Origin: Silurus meridionalis
Taxonomy: Eukaryota > Chordata > Actinopteri > Siluriformes > Siluridae
Assembly (NCBI RefSeq): GCF_014805685.1
Contig: NC_060890.1
Location: 14,789,500-14,853,499, forward strand
DNA length: 64,000 nt
Direction of reading: 5' to 3'
A program made the translations under genes and the position numbers. The notes beneath the pieces are model-generated. The model was given only the letters and a program-made list of their open reading frames with translations. It was not told where the DNA came from and did no database searches. Every line of letters begins with the position of its first letter. The stretch's first letter is position 1. This document shows positions 14,280 to 26,751 of this stretch, piece after piece.

Positions 14280-14389
14280 CTTGCTTGCTGTCAATTGGTG
14301 CCTCATCCAGGTGTAGTGATGCGTTGCATTCAGTATTTCTTGGATAAACTTAAGATCCCCAGTTATCCTAAAAAGAACTTTCTGAAACT

Positions 14390-14860
14390 GAATGAATAGA
14401 GTGAGTGTGTAAGTGAGTGTGTGACTATATGGAAGTTAATAAATGAAAGTGTAAAAAATGAGTGAATGTTTATATAAGCGATAAAGCAAGTGGGAGGGTG
14501 TGTGAGTGTGTGTATAAATAATTTAATGAGTGATTAAATGAGAGTATAAATGGTTGAGTGAGTGAATAAATAAGGGTATAAATGAATATATAAGTGATTA
14601 AATTAATGTTACGTTTGTAACTTACTGCCTACATGAACGAGTGACTCAATGAGTAAAAAAATGTCTATAATTGAGTGAGTACAAAGATGAGAAAATAACT
14701 GAGTGAATGAATAAGTGACTGTATAAATTAGTGTATAAGGGAAAGTATAAATAACTCGTGAGTAAGTGAGTGAGTGAGTGAGTGAGCGAGTAAGTGCCTA
14801 TATGAACGAGTGAGCCACTCAATGAGTAAATAAGTGACATATCGAGTGAGTAAATGAATG
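14390..14860. repeat. Degenerate GAGT/AATG tetranucleotide array
   Basis: About 470 bp built of imperfect GAGT, GAAT, AAGT and TATAAATGA words, with a clean (GAGT)n core near 14765-14795. No coding signal; open frames across it are low-complexity. Confidence 0.75.
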
Positions 14861-15890
14861 GCAATGAGTCAGACACCCTCAGACTGCTCTGGACCTCAAT
14901 CTGGATGGGAGAAATCAGACTGTTTGTTCAAGGCATCTGCCCCCAAATTCTGCAAGCTCCAACTGGGATTCATGACTATAATTATGGTCAAAAATTGTGT
15001 AATATAATCCAGAGACTAAAAAATCTGAGTCCCATGTACCCATATGTGTTTGTGTGTGCAAACAGCACATAGTGTGAAATCAGTAAGAAAATCTGATGGA
15101 AGCCAGAGAGAGACTGAGGCTGTTACACTGGCCTTATTCCTCAGCTCTGAGGGGAGGTGAACTGTGAGCAAGAAGCCAGAGCAAACAGAGTGTGTGACTG
15201 GAGCAGGACAAGTCATTCGCATGAGAAAAGACTAGCATGAGTGATAATCGCAAAGATTCTAACACTGCAAGGTCCAGATTGAATCACAAAGTGCTGTCTG
15301 CCATTATAGAGCAGTCCAGCAGAGCAAACAGAACTATCCTGCATATTTCTAAAGCTGTGTTTTTAGGGTGTGTGCATGTATCCATCGTAAATCCTGCCCA
15401 CTTTGCAACAACCACACCATTCCACCGTGCCACTGCCAACCACATAAAAACAGAACAAAAGATAAAAAAGAACACTAGAAGTGCAAAGGAAACTTGAGAG
15501 ACCCAACAGCCTGTATAGGAATATGTAGAACTTCTAGAGGAAGAAAGAAAATAAAAAGCATTTCAGAAAGAAAAAAGACAGCAACACGAGATATTGTGAG
15601 TGGGGTGAAAAAGAAAAACAGATAAAGAAAAATATTTAAAAAAAAACAAACAAACAAACAAACAAACAAAAAACGGTATGACTAATGGTTGCAGAGAATA
15701 GAAGAAAAAGTGGGAGCGAGAGAGAAAAAAGTGGGAGAGGGAAAAGACAAAAAAGCTGTGCCTGGACCAGGAGAGTACTGTATTAGCTGACATTTCATAA
15801 ACATCAGAACCCAGCGTGCGTTGAGCGATGGGCCAAAGTGTTTACTAAGTGTTACTGGAAGCCTGGGGTGATTTATACAGCCATGTAGAC

Positions 15891-15892
<2 letters not shown>

Positions 15893-15947
<55 letters not shown>

Positions 15948-15976
15948 ACACACATACACACACACACACACACAAA
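15893..15976. repeat. (CA)n microsatellite
   Basis: About 84 bp of CA with TA interruptions near 15942 and 15954. Confidence 0.95.
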
Positions 15977-16347
15977 CAGAGTTGAACAGTAAAGGCCAAT
16001 GTCAAATAACACAACAGCGAACTGGGCTAATATTTATACAGAAGAGGCTGAAGTGTTGAGCGAGGGTGTGTCATGCGTGAGGATTAGGCATGACAAACAC
16101 TTATGCTAGAACCATAAACGTTCAGTCAGAAGGTTCTGTCTGCTGCGTGTGCAGCTAAACTCTTTCTTTGAACTCGCAGAAGTCGTCGTGTTTTAATCAA
16201 GAGGTGTGGCGATTACTTATCTTCTACTCGTGAACGGGAACTAAACCGGCATCTCTACTTTACCCGACATCTCTTTTTTAGGCAGAACTCTATCAGTCCC
16301 ATCCGCGTGTCAGAGCTTGTGTACATGTACGTGTATTTGTACTTGTA

Positions 16348-16349
<2 letters not shown>

Positions 16350-16389
<40 letters not shown>
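16350..16389. repeat. (GT)n microsatellite
   Basis: About 38 bp of GT after a TGTAC-rich stretch. Confidence 0.95.
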
Positions 16390-16390
<1 letters not shown>

Positions 16391-19300
16391 GTAGGCATTT
16401 CCTTAGGCAAGTCTTAAGTGAAGCCAATGACTCACTGGCACCCTCTAAACAAAGTTCATCTGTTTCCTGATCCGTGCAGATTAAAGGAGAACAATTTTGT
16501 CAACATGATTTATAGATATGAGATTAAAGTCTTACCTTAACATTCCTGCTCACGTTTTTCTGTAAACAGAGCGCTGAAACCAGGCACAGGTTTGTCTTAC
16601 TGCCATCCTCTGACCACAGCTGGTCAAAATACAATGCCCCCACAATCCGCCTCCATTTCATTACAACTGAATCAGGGCTAATATTCTACTGCATTATAAT
16701 CTGTAATCAATCAGCCACACCCGCCATTTTCCTCATATTGCAGCCTACATCCACACAAACTGATTAAAAGGACAGTTATTTGCATGGCAGATGTCAACAT
16801 TTTGACTGATAAAACCGTCTGCTTCCTTAGTCATTCCATTCAGAACGGCTCTGCAAAGGCCGGCTTATGCTTCTTGCATTGCGAGTCCATCTGTCTCTCT
16901 TGCCAGCAAAATTCAACTCATTGTGAGTTAGCAGTGGGTGGCATGAGAGAAAAACAATGTCGATCACACTGTAGCTTCTCACTGAAATGATCACTGTGTC
17001 ATTAGATAATGCAATATTATATATAGATAATATGCCGATGCATTGAAACGATGTCGAAATTTTTTCTTGTTAAGCAGATAACAGAACTGAATGTCCCATT
17101 TTGATTGATCATTAGCTCCATCATTTAAAACACAATAAAAAGGCAAAACAAAAGTTGAAGTTCTGTAAGCCACTCTGGCATTGAATGAACACTTCTTCCT
17201 CACTACTGAGAATTTTAATAAATAGCACATTCCAGTTTCACATAAAAAAAAAAAAGGAAATAAATACTGGCATGTTTTGCATTGTCTAATGGGCTTTATC
17301 ATCTCCTTCCACTCACGGCAGGAGTAGGCGCAACAATTCTGACATCATGCCATAAATTATCTAAACCTGTTTCATATTTAAACCCCGAGAGAGCAATGCC
17401 CATTTAATGCCACATCGTTTAGAATACATTTATAATTACTTGTAAAATTTCATTTTCCTGTCTACCTTTTGGCAGACATTTGTACATCATAATGATTGCA
17501 CTGAGTACCATTAAAAGTGATTATTTAGGCTAATGATACTGACAATATGCCGCTATATTCAAGAGAAGATTCACTGCAATCATGGCACACAGGCTACACA
17601 GTCATTACCTTCAGTATGAACACATCCACCTCTGTGACAATTCATTACTTTGATTTGATTGCTGATAAAATGGCACACTTTTTGGAGGTGAGAGGAAACT
17701 AAAATGTTCCTGAAATAGAGACGATGTGCGATTTTCAGGTCTCTGAGCGACGTCATGCCGTGTGATCATCGCATGCAGCCAGTGTGGACATGGTAAGAGA
17801 AAACAGTGTTCTCCATCTGATTATTAGTTTCCACTTAGTCTCATTGCTGCCTGTATGGATATTGTGGAATACCTCTTTTTAGCAATCATTACAGAAGATA
17901 ACCAATGTGTTAGAGAGGGTCTGTTGTTCTAGAAAGAAAAACAGAGAGCCTGGGAAGGAGGGCGTGAGGTGGAAAGATGCAATTAATAAAAGGTTTTCTC
18001 AGATTGTAACACGTAGGAATCACCCAGAACACGTACATAAAAAAGCCACAGTGGAAATGTGTGTAACGCCTATTTCAAAATCTAGCATAGACTCATTCCA
18101 CATTACCACCATTAGGACATCTGTAGTATGTCTGTAGTCTAGTCTTATTTTCATCCTTTTCTTGACACAAATGAGAGGGAACAAAAGCAGGTAGTTAAAT
18201 GAAGACATATGCTATGAATAAAAAGAATAAAGAACTAATCATGCATAATGAAAGTGCTATAGTTGTTATTCACAGTTTCCCACTGCATAATGCTCACTAA
18301 AGTAGAAGTAGTTCTATGAGGGTTCCGGAGAACTCACACAGAGCAAGTGTTCACAGTAAATAGGTCATTTCATTAATTCATTCATTCATTAATTCACACA
18401 TTGCTACTGGTGAACTGCTGCAAAGAAGACATTTTTTTCCAAACTGCCATCGTCTGTCCTGTAGAGGACACACAGGATTGTTCAAAAGGAATAATTACTT
18501 GGGCTTGACTTAGCATTTTGTTTTTTTTGTTTATCTTCAATGTTAAATGTTATGACAATGCTACTGAAGCCTGCTATACACTACAGTGCAGCAGAGCAAA
18601 TGCTAACACATTGTTGGTTGGCACTATTTCTAGCTCCATGTATCTGGATCATCCTCTTGGTGATGAGCACTTATTTACAGCTCAAATCATTTAGAAATGG
18701 AAATAATGAAAAAAGAAAAAAACGAGGGGTCAACTGCTGTCAACTGCCCAGTACAAAGAATTACATGATGTCCGGATGGTTTTCTTCTAACCAAGCATTA
18801 CACTATAAGAAAAACATTCAGCCTCGAATGAGTCTTGTGCTGACAAAACCTTCTGCCTCAGTTTCTTTTGCCTCCATAATTGCATAAGTTTTAGTGAAAA
18901 TCGAAGCATTACTAAAGCACAGCAAAAGTTGAACATCAGGAAGAGAACTGGAAAAACATGATGAGATGCAAGCGGACGCAGTGACAATGATCTTAATGGA
19001 CCCTGGTTTCAAAATAGGTTTGGATGAAACATCACTGAGCTGTAGAGTTTGCTGACCTATTCAGGACAGGCCGCCTTCTCACACAGGCCTGCTGGGATGG
19101 ATTACACAGGCACGTCGATAGCCAATCTAACACACAAACCGTACCAATTTAAACTCCTCACATCCCTCAGGTGAAATCTCAAAACCCATTGGTTGTTTGC
19201 TGGACCAGAGTTTTATAATATGGTTTGGTGAAGGGTGTCTACAAAACTGTAACAACTGTAGTATACCAAATACGCAAACCTAAAACTGAGTTTAAGCCAT

Positions 19301-21744
19301 CCAGGTAAATGTTTGCTTAATGACAAATACGTGGATACTAAAGAACATTCTGGAAAAAAGCCCCACTTCTTCTCTCACTATGTAAATGGCCATTCATATG
19401 AAACAATGCAGGAAAATAACTAAAGCAACCAAATCAGATACGGCTGCAAAACTGTAACGCTCAATAATGCTACATGGCTTATGTTATGTGACTGGGAATC
19501 CCTTTTTATTACACAGTACCTGATGACGCCTTTATCACATGTCGATCTTTCACAACCAAAAACAAGAGCGAAACAAAAGACTGTTCTTTGGGATCCCTCG
19601 AGACTTAGTCAGATACAATTAAATAAGTGGATTAACCTCAATACACAACAATCCTCACACAAATAGAAAGGGTGGTATGGATACATAGATGAAAGAGCAA
19701 AAGAGCCGGAAACAAATCACAACGTAGTCAAAAAAATAATGTTATATAATGAATCAATGCTTTAGGTTACATGGATAGAAATGAGAGCTACTTCATACTG
19801 CAGGACCATCACTGAATTGTGAGAAGGCTGGAAGGATTCATTGAGACAGCAATCATAGGCGATCTTCAGACAGAGCCTATAGCTCCCCGTTTACGCCCAC
19901 CAGCATCAGCAAATATAATGAACAGGGCAGAGAGGGACACGTAGACAGATGGTTCAATTACAAAGGCATAAAACAATTAAGTCACAGGAAGTCTCTTACA
20001 CCCAGACCAACTGTTAATAGGAATAGAACCAAACAAATAGAAACGCATCTCTGTACACAACACCATTATTACTATGGAAAAAAATGGATATGCAGTGCAT
20101 ATCTTCCCCCCACTTCTCTAGGTCTCCAGCTATCCGTCCCCCACTCAGCTAGTCTTGTCCTCCTCGCCTATGCCAGCAAATCACAAACAGCTCTGGGAAA
20201 ACGGTTGCCTAGCTACTGCAACAAGCTCTGGGTCAACCCATCCAATCACTGGGTCATTACAGTTCTACACTACATCTTTCAGCTAAATCCTTCAGTGTTT
20301 GAGGATAAAAAAGCGAGGAGAGAAAAGGGGAAGGCATTTGCACAAAGAACTAGGGATGTTCCGGGATAAGAGGGTATTTAGAGCATTGATCGACTCTTCA
20401 CTGAAGCACTAACCATATACAAATAATTTCACTGAAAGTAAGTATAAAGTTTTCCAAATCATGTCAGATATTCAATAGACAATTTGAACTGAGAATCATG
20501 CTATGGAAAGGTCCCTGGCTTTCAGGGACCAGTCAGGGTTTTTGGTCATGCCCTCTTGCTCAGCTAACAGTGCGGGTGCAGTACAGTGCTCTGTAGAAGC
20601 CCTTAATTGGTCCTACTGCTGGAGAAAAGCAGCTAATCAAAGACAGAGGTCGAGTCCCAGATGGGGCACTTACACCCCATACGGAGAACACCACTTTTCC
20701 CATTAACTCAATGAAAAAAATCCTATTTGGCAGAATGAAGGAGTATTTAAGAAGTAGGTACTTCCTTACTCACTGCCAAAATATTTAATAGACACCTCCA
20801 AAAGCACCGAGGTGTAAGCATGAAGGTCTTGCGAGACCATGGTACAACAGCTTATTTCTCATTTCAGAGTAATTTGATTATGAAATATGATGTATGGCGG
20901 TAACAGACTAAACAAGACTTTATTAATCAGCATGAAGAATGTTGCCCTAAGAACCTAAAAACCTCTCCCAATTGCCGCAACCAGTAAAGCTTGTCAAATT
21001 GATGAATGCCTTAAAATGTGCTCGCTAAGGTATTTTTATATCCTCGCACACCAACAGTGTGTGAATGCAACAGCAATGGAAAACACAGACCACTAACACT
21101 TCCTTGCTGCACTAATGTTTCCAAGGACTTGTAAGGAAAGGAAAGTTTGCCATTTATTTCTTTGGTAATAAACATGAGCTTATGTCTAGGGAATAGCCAT
21201 CTATACTAAAATTACTTGTTTTCTCTCACCTCTTTTTTGTGCTACAGCTAATCAAAAGCAGATCAGTTCTGAAATGAAACTTCTACAGTACTACTACATA
21301 TCATTTAGAAACACTAAGGCATACAAAGCAGGTATGAAAGCACGCAGTGTATTTTCATGTGACACTCACACAGCACGCAATCAGATATCACCATCAGCAC
21401 GCTGTGCTTTTACTTCACTCCGCATTTGTTGCCCCAGAAAACCATGACCTGCCTCGAATTGTAATTTGCGTCTCTGTGTCATACACATACCGCAGCACTG
21501 CTGTGTGCCGGGCAACACCTGTGAGCTGCACACAGAGGATGGCCGGTCAGTCAGCCCCCTTCCAAAGAGCACGCTCTTCTATTAACGACATGTAATCCCA
21601 GGAGACATCCAACATGCCAGATCTTCTGCCACCACTTCCCCCATTGCTCACAGCAGTCAAAATGCAACAGAGCTATACTAGCCTGCTCTAGCTACATGAT
21701 GTCACTTGCGTTTAAATTCAACAAGGCCTCCGTCTGAACCTTAC

Positions 21745-21839
21745 CTCTGGCTGTTAGTTTCTTCGTGTTGATTATTTTAGCAGCATATTCCTGGCCAGTA
21801 GACTTCTTCACACATCTGCGCACCACAGAAAAGGCACCC
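21745..21839 (-). CDS. camk2g: camk2g coding exon 2
   Basis: 95 nt after a long polypyrimidine tract ending in ACAG. It encodes [13 protein letters not shown] through KKLTAR, including the catalytic-site lysine, and ends AGA G|GTAAGG in phase 1. A matching neighbour on its 3' side was not found. Confidence 0.9.
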
Positions 21840-22765
21840 CTGTAAAAAAAAAAAAAAGAAAAGAAAGAAAAAAGAGAGAGCGTCAATAGTACTGATGCAA
21901 TGAACTGAATGGCTGTCAATCAGGTGCGTCATAGAGAGAGGGCAATGACAAATGCAGAGCAGGGAGCCATTCACCTCTACTACTGTCAGATACATACAAG
22001 ATATCAAAAGATCAGAAGAGATATTAAAAAACTATTTTCATTTATTGTAGATTAAATTGAAAAACTCTGGAATAAAGCATTTGTATGGCCAGTGACTATG
22101 AGACTTCTACCATTATATTGAAAGAACTGCCAGGTACCAAAGCAAACAAATATGCAATGCATATCCTCCTTATCACACATAGACCCCTTGACATTTCTTT
22201 GGTTGACCAAACATTGAAATAAGACATTCAGACCCTGAAATCTGGATTTAGATAGCTTTTAATGCTTTTATAAAAAAATATAGAAAACCTGCTAAAAATA
22301 ATAATAATAAGGCATCGCCATGTGTATCAATAAAATCAAAGCAATAATGTGATTTTGGCTGCAAATTTGCCAAATATTTGAAAAAAAAAAAGTACTTAAC
22401 TAGTAGCCTAATCACATCTTAATAAATAATTGTATCACTGCTGACATTTAAAAAAATAAACAGAGATCAAATGCATGTTATTATTTACCAGTTCATCACT
22501 CAAGCAAGTTTGGTTTACTGTATTGTTTACATATTTCTACATAGTCATTTTCAATCTGCTTTTTGTTATTGACATTCCTCTAGATAACTCATATATAGTG
22601 CAATAAAATGTTTAGGATTAAAATTATGACACAACATAGATCAAAAACACGTGCCCCAGTGTACAGGATTAAACAAAATCGAAATCTAAGAGTGTGGAAG
22701 TTATAAATTCACAGGATGCATAAAAGTGCAATGAGACTCGTGCATATGTTCAGTAAACCAGCGGC

Positions 22766-22811
<46 letters not shown>

Positions 22812-23340
22812 GTTCGATTGATACCGGGACACTGCGATATTTTAGCTGCCCATTCCGTGAAAAATGTCAAATCGCAACACCTCTAGGCGACGTGAACGGA
22901 AACTCTGATTGTATTCTTTTTTTTCTAGTTAAACTGCAGGTAAACAAACAAACAAACAAACAAACAGCTTCCTGGCGCAGCGAGGAGACTCTGTAACAGG
23001 GTTTCATCACACACAGCCAAGCTGTCATTAACGTGCATGAGAGCCGAAGTGAGCAACCCCCAAGTGAATGCAAGCGGCGAGTCGAAGGCGTAAACATGCC
23101 GAAAAAAACACCATGCTGCCGGGTTACACAGCGCGATCGGACCCGGAGCCTCTCATCACACCGCGCCTCCGATCGCACTGCTGTCAGCGTCTCGCTAAAA
23201 CAATGGGATTTTACACGTTCAGGACGAGCTGAAAGTTTAAACCCCGATGGCACCGAAAGCGCCGGAGCCACTTACTTCCCGAGCTCCTCGTACAGCTGGT
23301 AGTCTTCCGTGAACCTGGTGGAGGTGACAATTGTAGCCAT
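21745..23340 (-). CDS. camk2g: CaM kinase II gamma, 5' part (coding exons 1-2 only)
   Basis: Calcium/calmodulin-dependent protein kinase II subunit, a multimeric Ser/Thr kinase of the cytosol and synapse; only the start of the kinase domain is in the window. Coding exons are 23276-23340 and 21745-21839, joined AA|G between Gly21 and Lys22. The 53 residues seen start [20 protein letters not shown]. They contain the glycine-rich ATP loop LGKGAFSVV (residues 20-28) and the invariant lysine in [10 protein letters not shown] (Lys43). Exon 2 ends in phase 1 before the expected Asp-His-Gln-Lys. The start codon has a strong context (AACATGG). The CaMKII family is certain. The gamma paralogue is inferred from CVKK after the VVRR motif and from sec24c lying nearby, as I recall for mammals. 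The remaining exons must lie left of the window, or were too short for me to find in 1-21744. Confidence 0.88.
22769..22807. repeat. (GT)n microsatellite in camk2g intron 1
   Basis: About 38 bp of perfect GT, midway between the two camk2g exons. Confidence 0.95.
23276..23340 (-). CDS. camk2g: camk2g coding exon 1
   Basis: 65 nt from the ATG (23340) to GGG AA|GTAAG. It encodes the N-terminal cap and the first glycine of the ATP loop and ends in phase 2, the junction position I expect for this family. Confidence 0.88.
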
Positions 23341-23445
23341 GTTGTGCGGGGAGGGGGTGTCGCCGAGCGCTTCTCTGACCGCTGTGTTCGCCTTTCGGAA
23401 GGAGATCCTCTGAATTTCATGTGTTCAGACAGAAAGGGAGGGCGC

Positions 23446-23492
<47 letters not shown>

Positions 23493-23600
23493 AAGAGGAG
23501 GGAGGAAGTGTTGGAGGAGCTGGAAAGGAAATCACGTGCCATCTCGCGAGACTTTGTACAAGCCCGCAAAGTCATGATGATGCGTAAAGGCGTGCGTACA
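23341..23600 (-). promoter_or_regulatory. camk2g: camk2g 5' UTR/promoter region, CpG-rich with (CT)n tract
   Basis: The interval above the camk2g ATG is rich in CpG, and so is exon 1 with the start of intron 1 down to about 23020. A (GA)21-like run at 23448-23489 is (CT)n on the transcribed strand. There is no obvious TATA box. An upstream ATG at 23420 opens a frame that overlaps the main start. The transcription start itself cannot be placed from sequence alone. Confidence 0.5.
23448..23489. repeat. (GA)n microsatellite at camk2g promoter
   Basis: About 40 bp of GA lying 110-150 nt upstream of the camk2g start codon. Confidence 0.95.
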
Positions 23601-26600
23601 GACTATTAAAAATGTCGTCTTTTTGTTTTGCATAGATAGACACATAACAGGTTTATTCTAATTGATCTGATTATATCGAGGTATATATCTATACCAAATA
23701 AGGACAGGGGCACACTAATAGGGGTGGCAGGTAATTATGTAGGCAATAGGAGAAGGCTGCAGTTCTTTCTTAGTGCAAAATGAAGTGCTCCATATTAAGA
23801 TCACAGTGCAGGTTTTGGGTTTCTTTTAAATAATATTCAAGGGATTTGGTTAAACAAGGACACTACAGCAACTTAAAATTATTGTACTTTATTATGTAAT
23901 TTTTGCAGGTGTATGTCATATTAAAAGGACATTCAGATCTCATCATTATAAGCCTTAATGGAAACCTGCGAATGGCAGCCTACATTAAGGAAGCAAGAGA
24001 CTGAAAAGACAGGTCATGTGATGTGTTGGTTTTTCCAAAGAACAAGATCGTAGACAGGTCCTGCAACATAGTTATGGCTGTGTCGACACATATAACCTTA
24101 ACTGCACTGTCTTCAATTCCACTGAGATTAAAGTTTTGCATATACCCATCCTTAGTAGCTGGATAACCTTACAAAATAACAGGTGCTAAAGTGTCACACT
24201 GGGGCACTGGATAGCAATGCTACATTACAGATCCTAGTTCAGTCTTGAGCTTGATTTACTGTCTGGTTACAGTAATTGTGTAGTGTTGGCTCAGTGATTA
24301 ATGTTCTGATTCTGTTGAGAAAAAAAAACAAAAAGAAAATCATCACAAAAACTCCAATAGTTTCCACTACAAATACAATTACAAACTATCCAGTGTCAGC
24401 CCTTAAAATCATTGCCATATGGTTTTCATTACATTCTGTGTTTGTGGATACTTAATGGTGTTTTTATGCTCCCTATTGGTGTTCTGTAAATATCAACATG
24501 CGATCTACAGTTTGCCAGAGCTGTTCTATTGGTCCTTAATGGTATCTGCCACCAATAGAAGTCACCACATTACCAAAAGAGACCAACAGAGACCAATAGA
24601 ATTTCCATATCAACCAATACCAATAATTCCCATTATACCATTAAGATTATCAGTAATTAAAAGTCAATTTCTATTAGGGGTCTTTTTTTTATATACAGCA
24701 AAGGCATTACTGCTTATATGTTTGGTGGTTCAAGCCCTGGCCAAGCTGCCACTGTAAACCCTCTCTGCTCCAGGGCTGCTGACCCTGTACTCTGACCTCG
24801 AATTCCTAACAAGTGGAGTACGTGAAGAATTTCTCAGTGCTGTAATGTATATGTACCAAATAAAGGCTTCTTCTTCTTCTCCTTCTAGTTTTCCTATGTC
24901 TATCTGAAAACTAAATTTTAAGTGTACCCTGTAATGACCTAAGTTTGATTATATGTATTCATAGTTTACTTCAGTACTATAGATTTAAAGGTCTGGATAA
25001 TGTTTAAATGCGATCTACAAACATTTTTTATTTTTTTCAGATAGGAACATTTACTCATTGCAATGAAGTGGTAACATTTATATTGGCTGTTCAGCATCCA
25101 TTCTGGCAGTGGATTCCCTTACATGGTGTTCAGAACAGAGCACTGGGAATAGTTAGTGACCCAATCCCCATCTGGTTAGCAGCCTTTGTTTAATCTCTCC
25201 TTACTGGCTGTGATGAAAAGGCCCTTTAATTCAAGGGCTTTCATTATTATTGTTAGACAGACTGGCGAATACAGGGTTGTATGGGTCATAATTTTATTAG
25301 CAAAGTAAATTCTTCAGATCTTTGCATTTAGGAACAAATAGTACCAGCAACAAATAGTATTATGTCTATGCAAAACAGCTCATATCAAATAAATATTGAG
25401 GCATTATATAATTTTGATATTCTAACTGGACATGCTCATTATTCAGTCTGATGATACCTCAAAACAAGCATTTATTCATCTGCAAATTTAAAATGTGCTA
25501 GATATTTAGAAGCCTGGGTGAATGTTTCAAAATACATCTGTTTCAGCCATCAACATCTAGAATTATTAGAAAAATGAATCATATTGTAATGGGAAAAGAA
25601 AACATTAAGTCTGTTTGATAGGTAAAACCACTTAAGATATTTTCATTTTTAGGTGAGTCCTAGCTGAAACATTGAAATACCAGCACTCTTAGAAAAAAGA
25701 GAAAAAGAAAAATTTAATCCTTAAGGGGAACCTGTAATCTTAGCCAGATTTGTGTGAACTGAAGTATCGGTATAGAAACCTATCACAAAGAGTTTTCTTA
25801 CCATAAAGGCTTTAAACCGTTTTTAGGAAACTGAGAGGCTTCAACTATACAATGCACTCATAGACACCATTTTCAAAGCATGTACAAAGGCATGCTTTAG
25901 ACATTCATGCAATGAAAATAAAAGCCATGACTGGGAGTCTAAACTAAATAAATGAGCTCATGTAGATAAGATGAGAATGGTTAATTTCTATCCTTCACAG
26001 TAGAGTGTATGCCAACAGTGTATGCCAACAATGTACCTCTTAATGTAACATTAATAATCTGCAGTTTGATCTCAGAAGTGCTGATTTAAGCGACTTGAAA
26101 ATGCTTAAATTGTCATTTTAGCAAACAGAAAACAATAGTAATTATAACTCAAATTGCAAAGACAACACTCATAGCATGAGGCATATTAATTGGTTATCGA
26201 TTAATACAGATCAATTGGTTTATTTTTAACCTGTTGAATTGATAGCCTCATTGCTCTTTTTTGTCCTTGTAGCAAGGTCTTTAACATCATGCTCTCTTGG
26301 GGGTGACGTTAATTCACCTATAGAATTACAGGAAAAACGTCAGATGTGTGACCTCATTATTATAGCTTGGTGCTATCTATTATTAAAACTTCTGATCAGT
26401 AGTGCAAAACCCATAGTATTCATCTGCATAGATGATGTTCTATAAATGCTATGCAAATAAAAATAAATATGTTTATTATTAATTTTTGGAACTTTGGAGA
26501 AAAAAACTTAATAAAAATGGAAATGTCTATTCCTTTTGTCAAAATGTTTGATAAATTCTTTATACTGTATAATCCCACAATATTTGCTTATTATATATTG

Positions 26601-26751
26601 CTTCTAAACCTTCAAATGAATTACTATGTTGGTAAATACATTTATTTATTATATTAATTGCATTAACTCATGAAATACCTAAATGTTTAATAATTAACTC
26701 AATTTAATCTAAATTGCTATGATAACTTTGCAGATATATTAGTAAAATAAT
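23601..26751. other. Intergenic, AT-rich, upstream of camk2g
   Basis: Apart from the repeat tail near 24755-24890, I see no gene, RNA or clear element here. Open frames are short and lack family motifs. Confidence 0.6.
24755..24890 (+). repeat. 3' end of a non-LTR-type repeat with (TTC)n tail
   Basis: CTGCTCCAGGGCTGCTGACC ... GTAATGTATATGTACCAAAT then AAAGGCTTCTTCTTCTTCT. This ending, a polyA-like signal followed by a short tandem tail, resembles dispersed fish retroposon ends. Single copy in the window. Confidence 0.4.

Larger units (their letters stand above)
1..21744 (-). other. camk2g: camk2g intron 2 (at least 21.7 kb, runs off the window)
   Basis: No further kinase exon was recognised between exon 2 and the left edge, so the stretch is read as intron. 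It holds many microsatellites, a non-LTR tail near 190-285, a Tc1 relic (2155-2740), a truncated RTE LINE (4490-5295), a TA-type DNA repeat (10818-11275) and a degenerate GAGT array (14390-14860). The rest is unique AT-rich DNA, with a few stretches dense in homeodomain-like ATTA motifs. Short exons of 50-70 nt could have escaped visual search. Confidence 0.6.

Noticed and set aside
20500..20720. Possible tRNA-derived SINE with a B-box-like GAGGTCGAGTCCC
   Set aside because: The B box is one base short of consensus. No A box at the right distance, no second copy and no tail were seen.
21745..23340. Calling the kinase camk2b or camk2d
   Set aside because: [13 protein letters not shown] is closest to gamma-type sequences as I recall, and sec24c is close by. 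However, 53 residues cannot fully exclude another paralogue.
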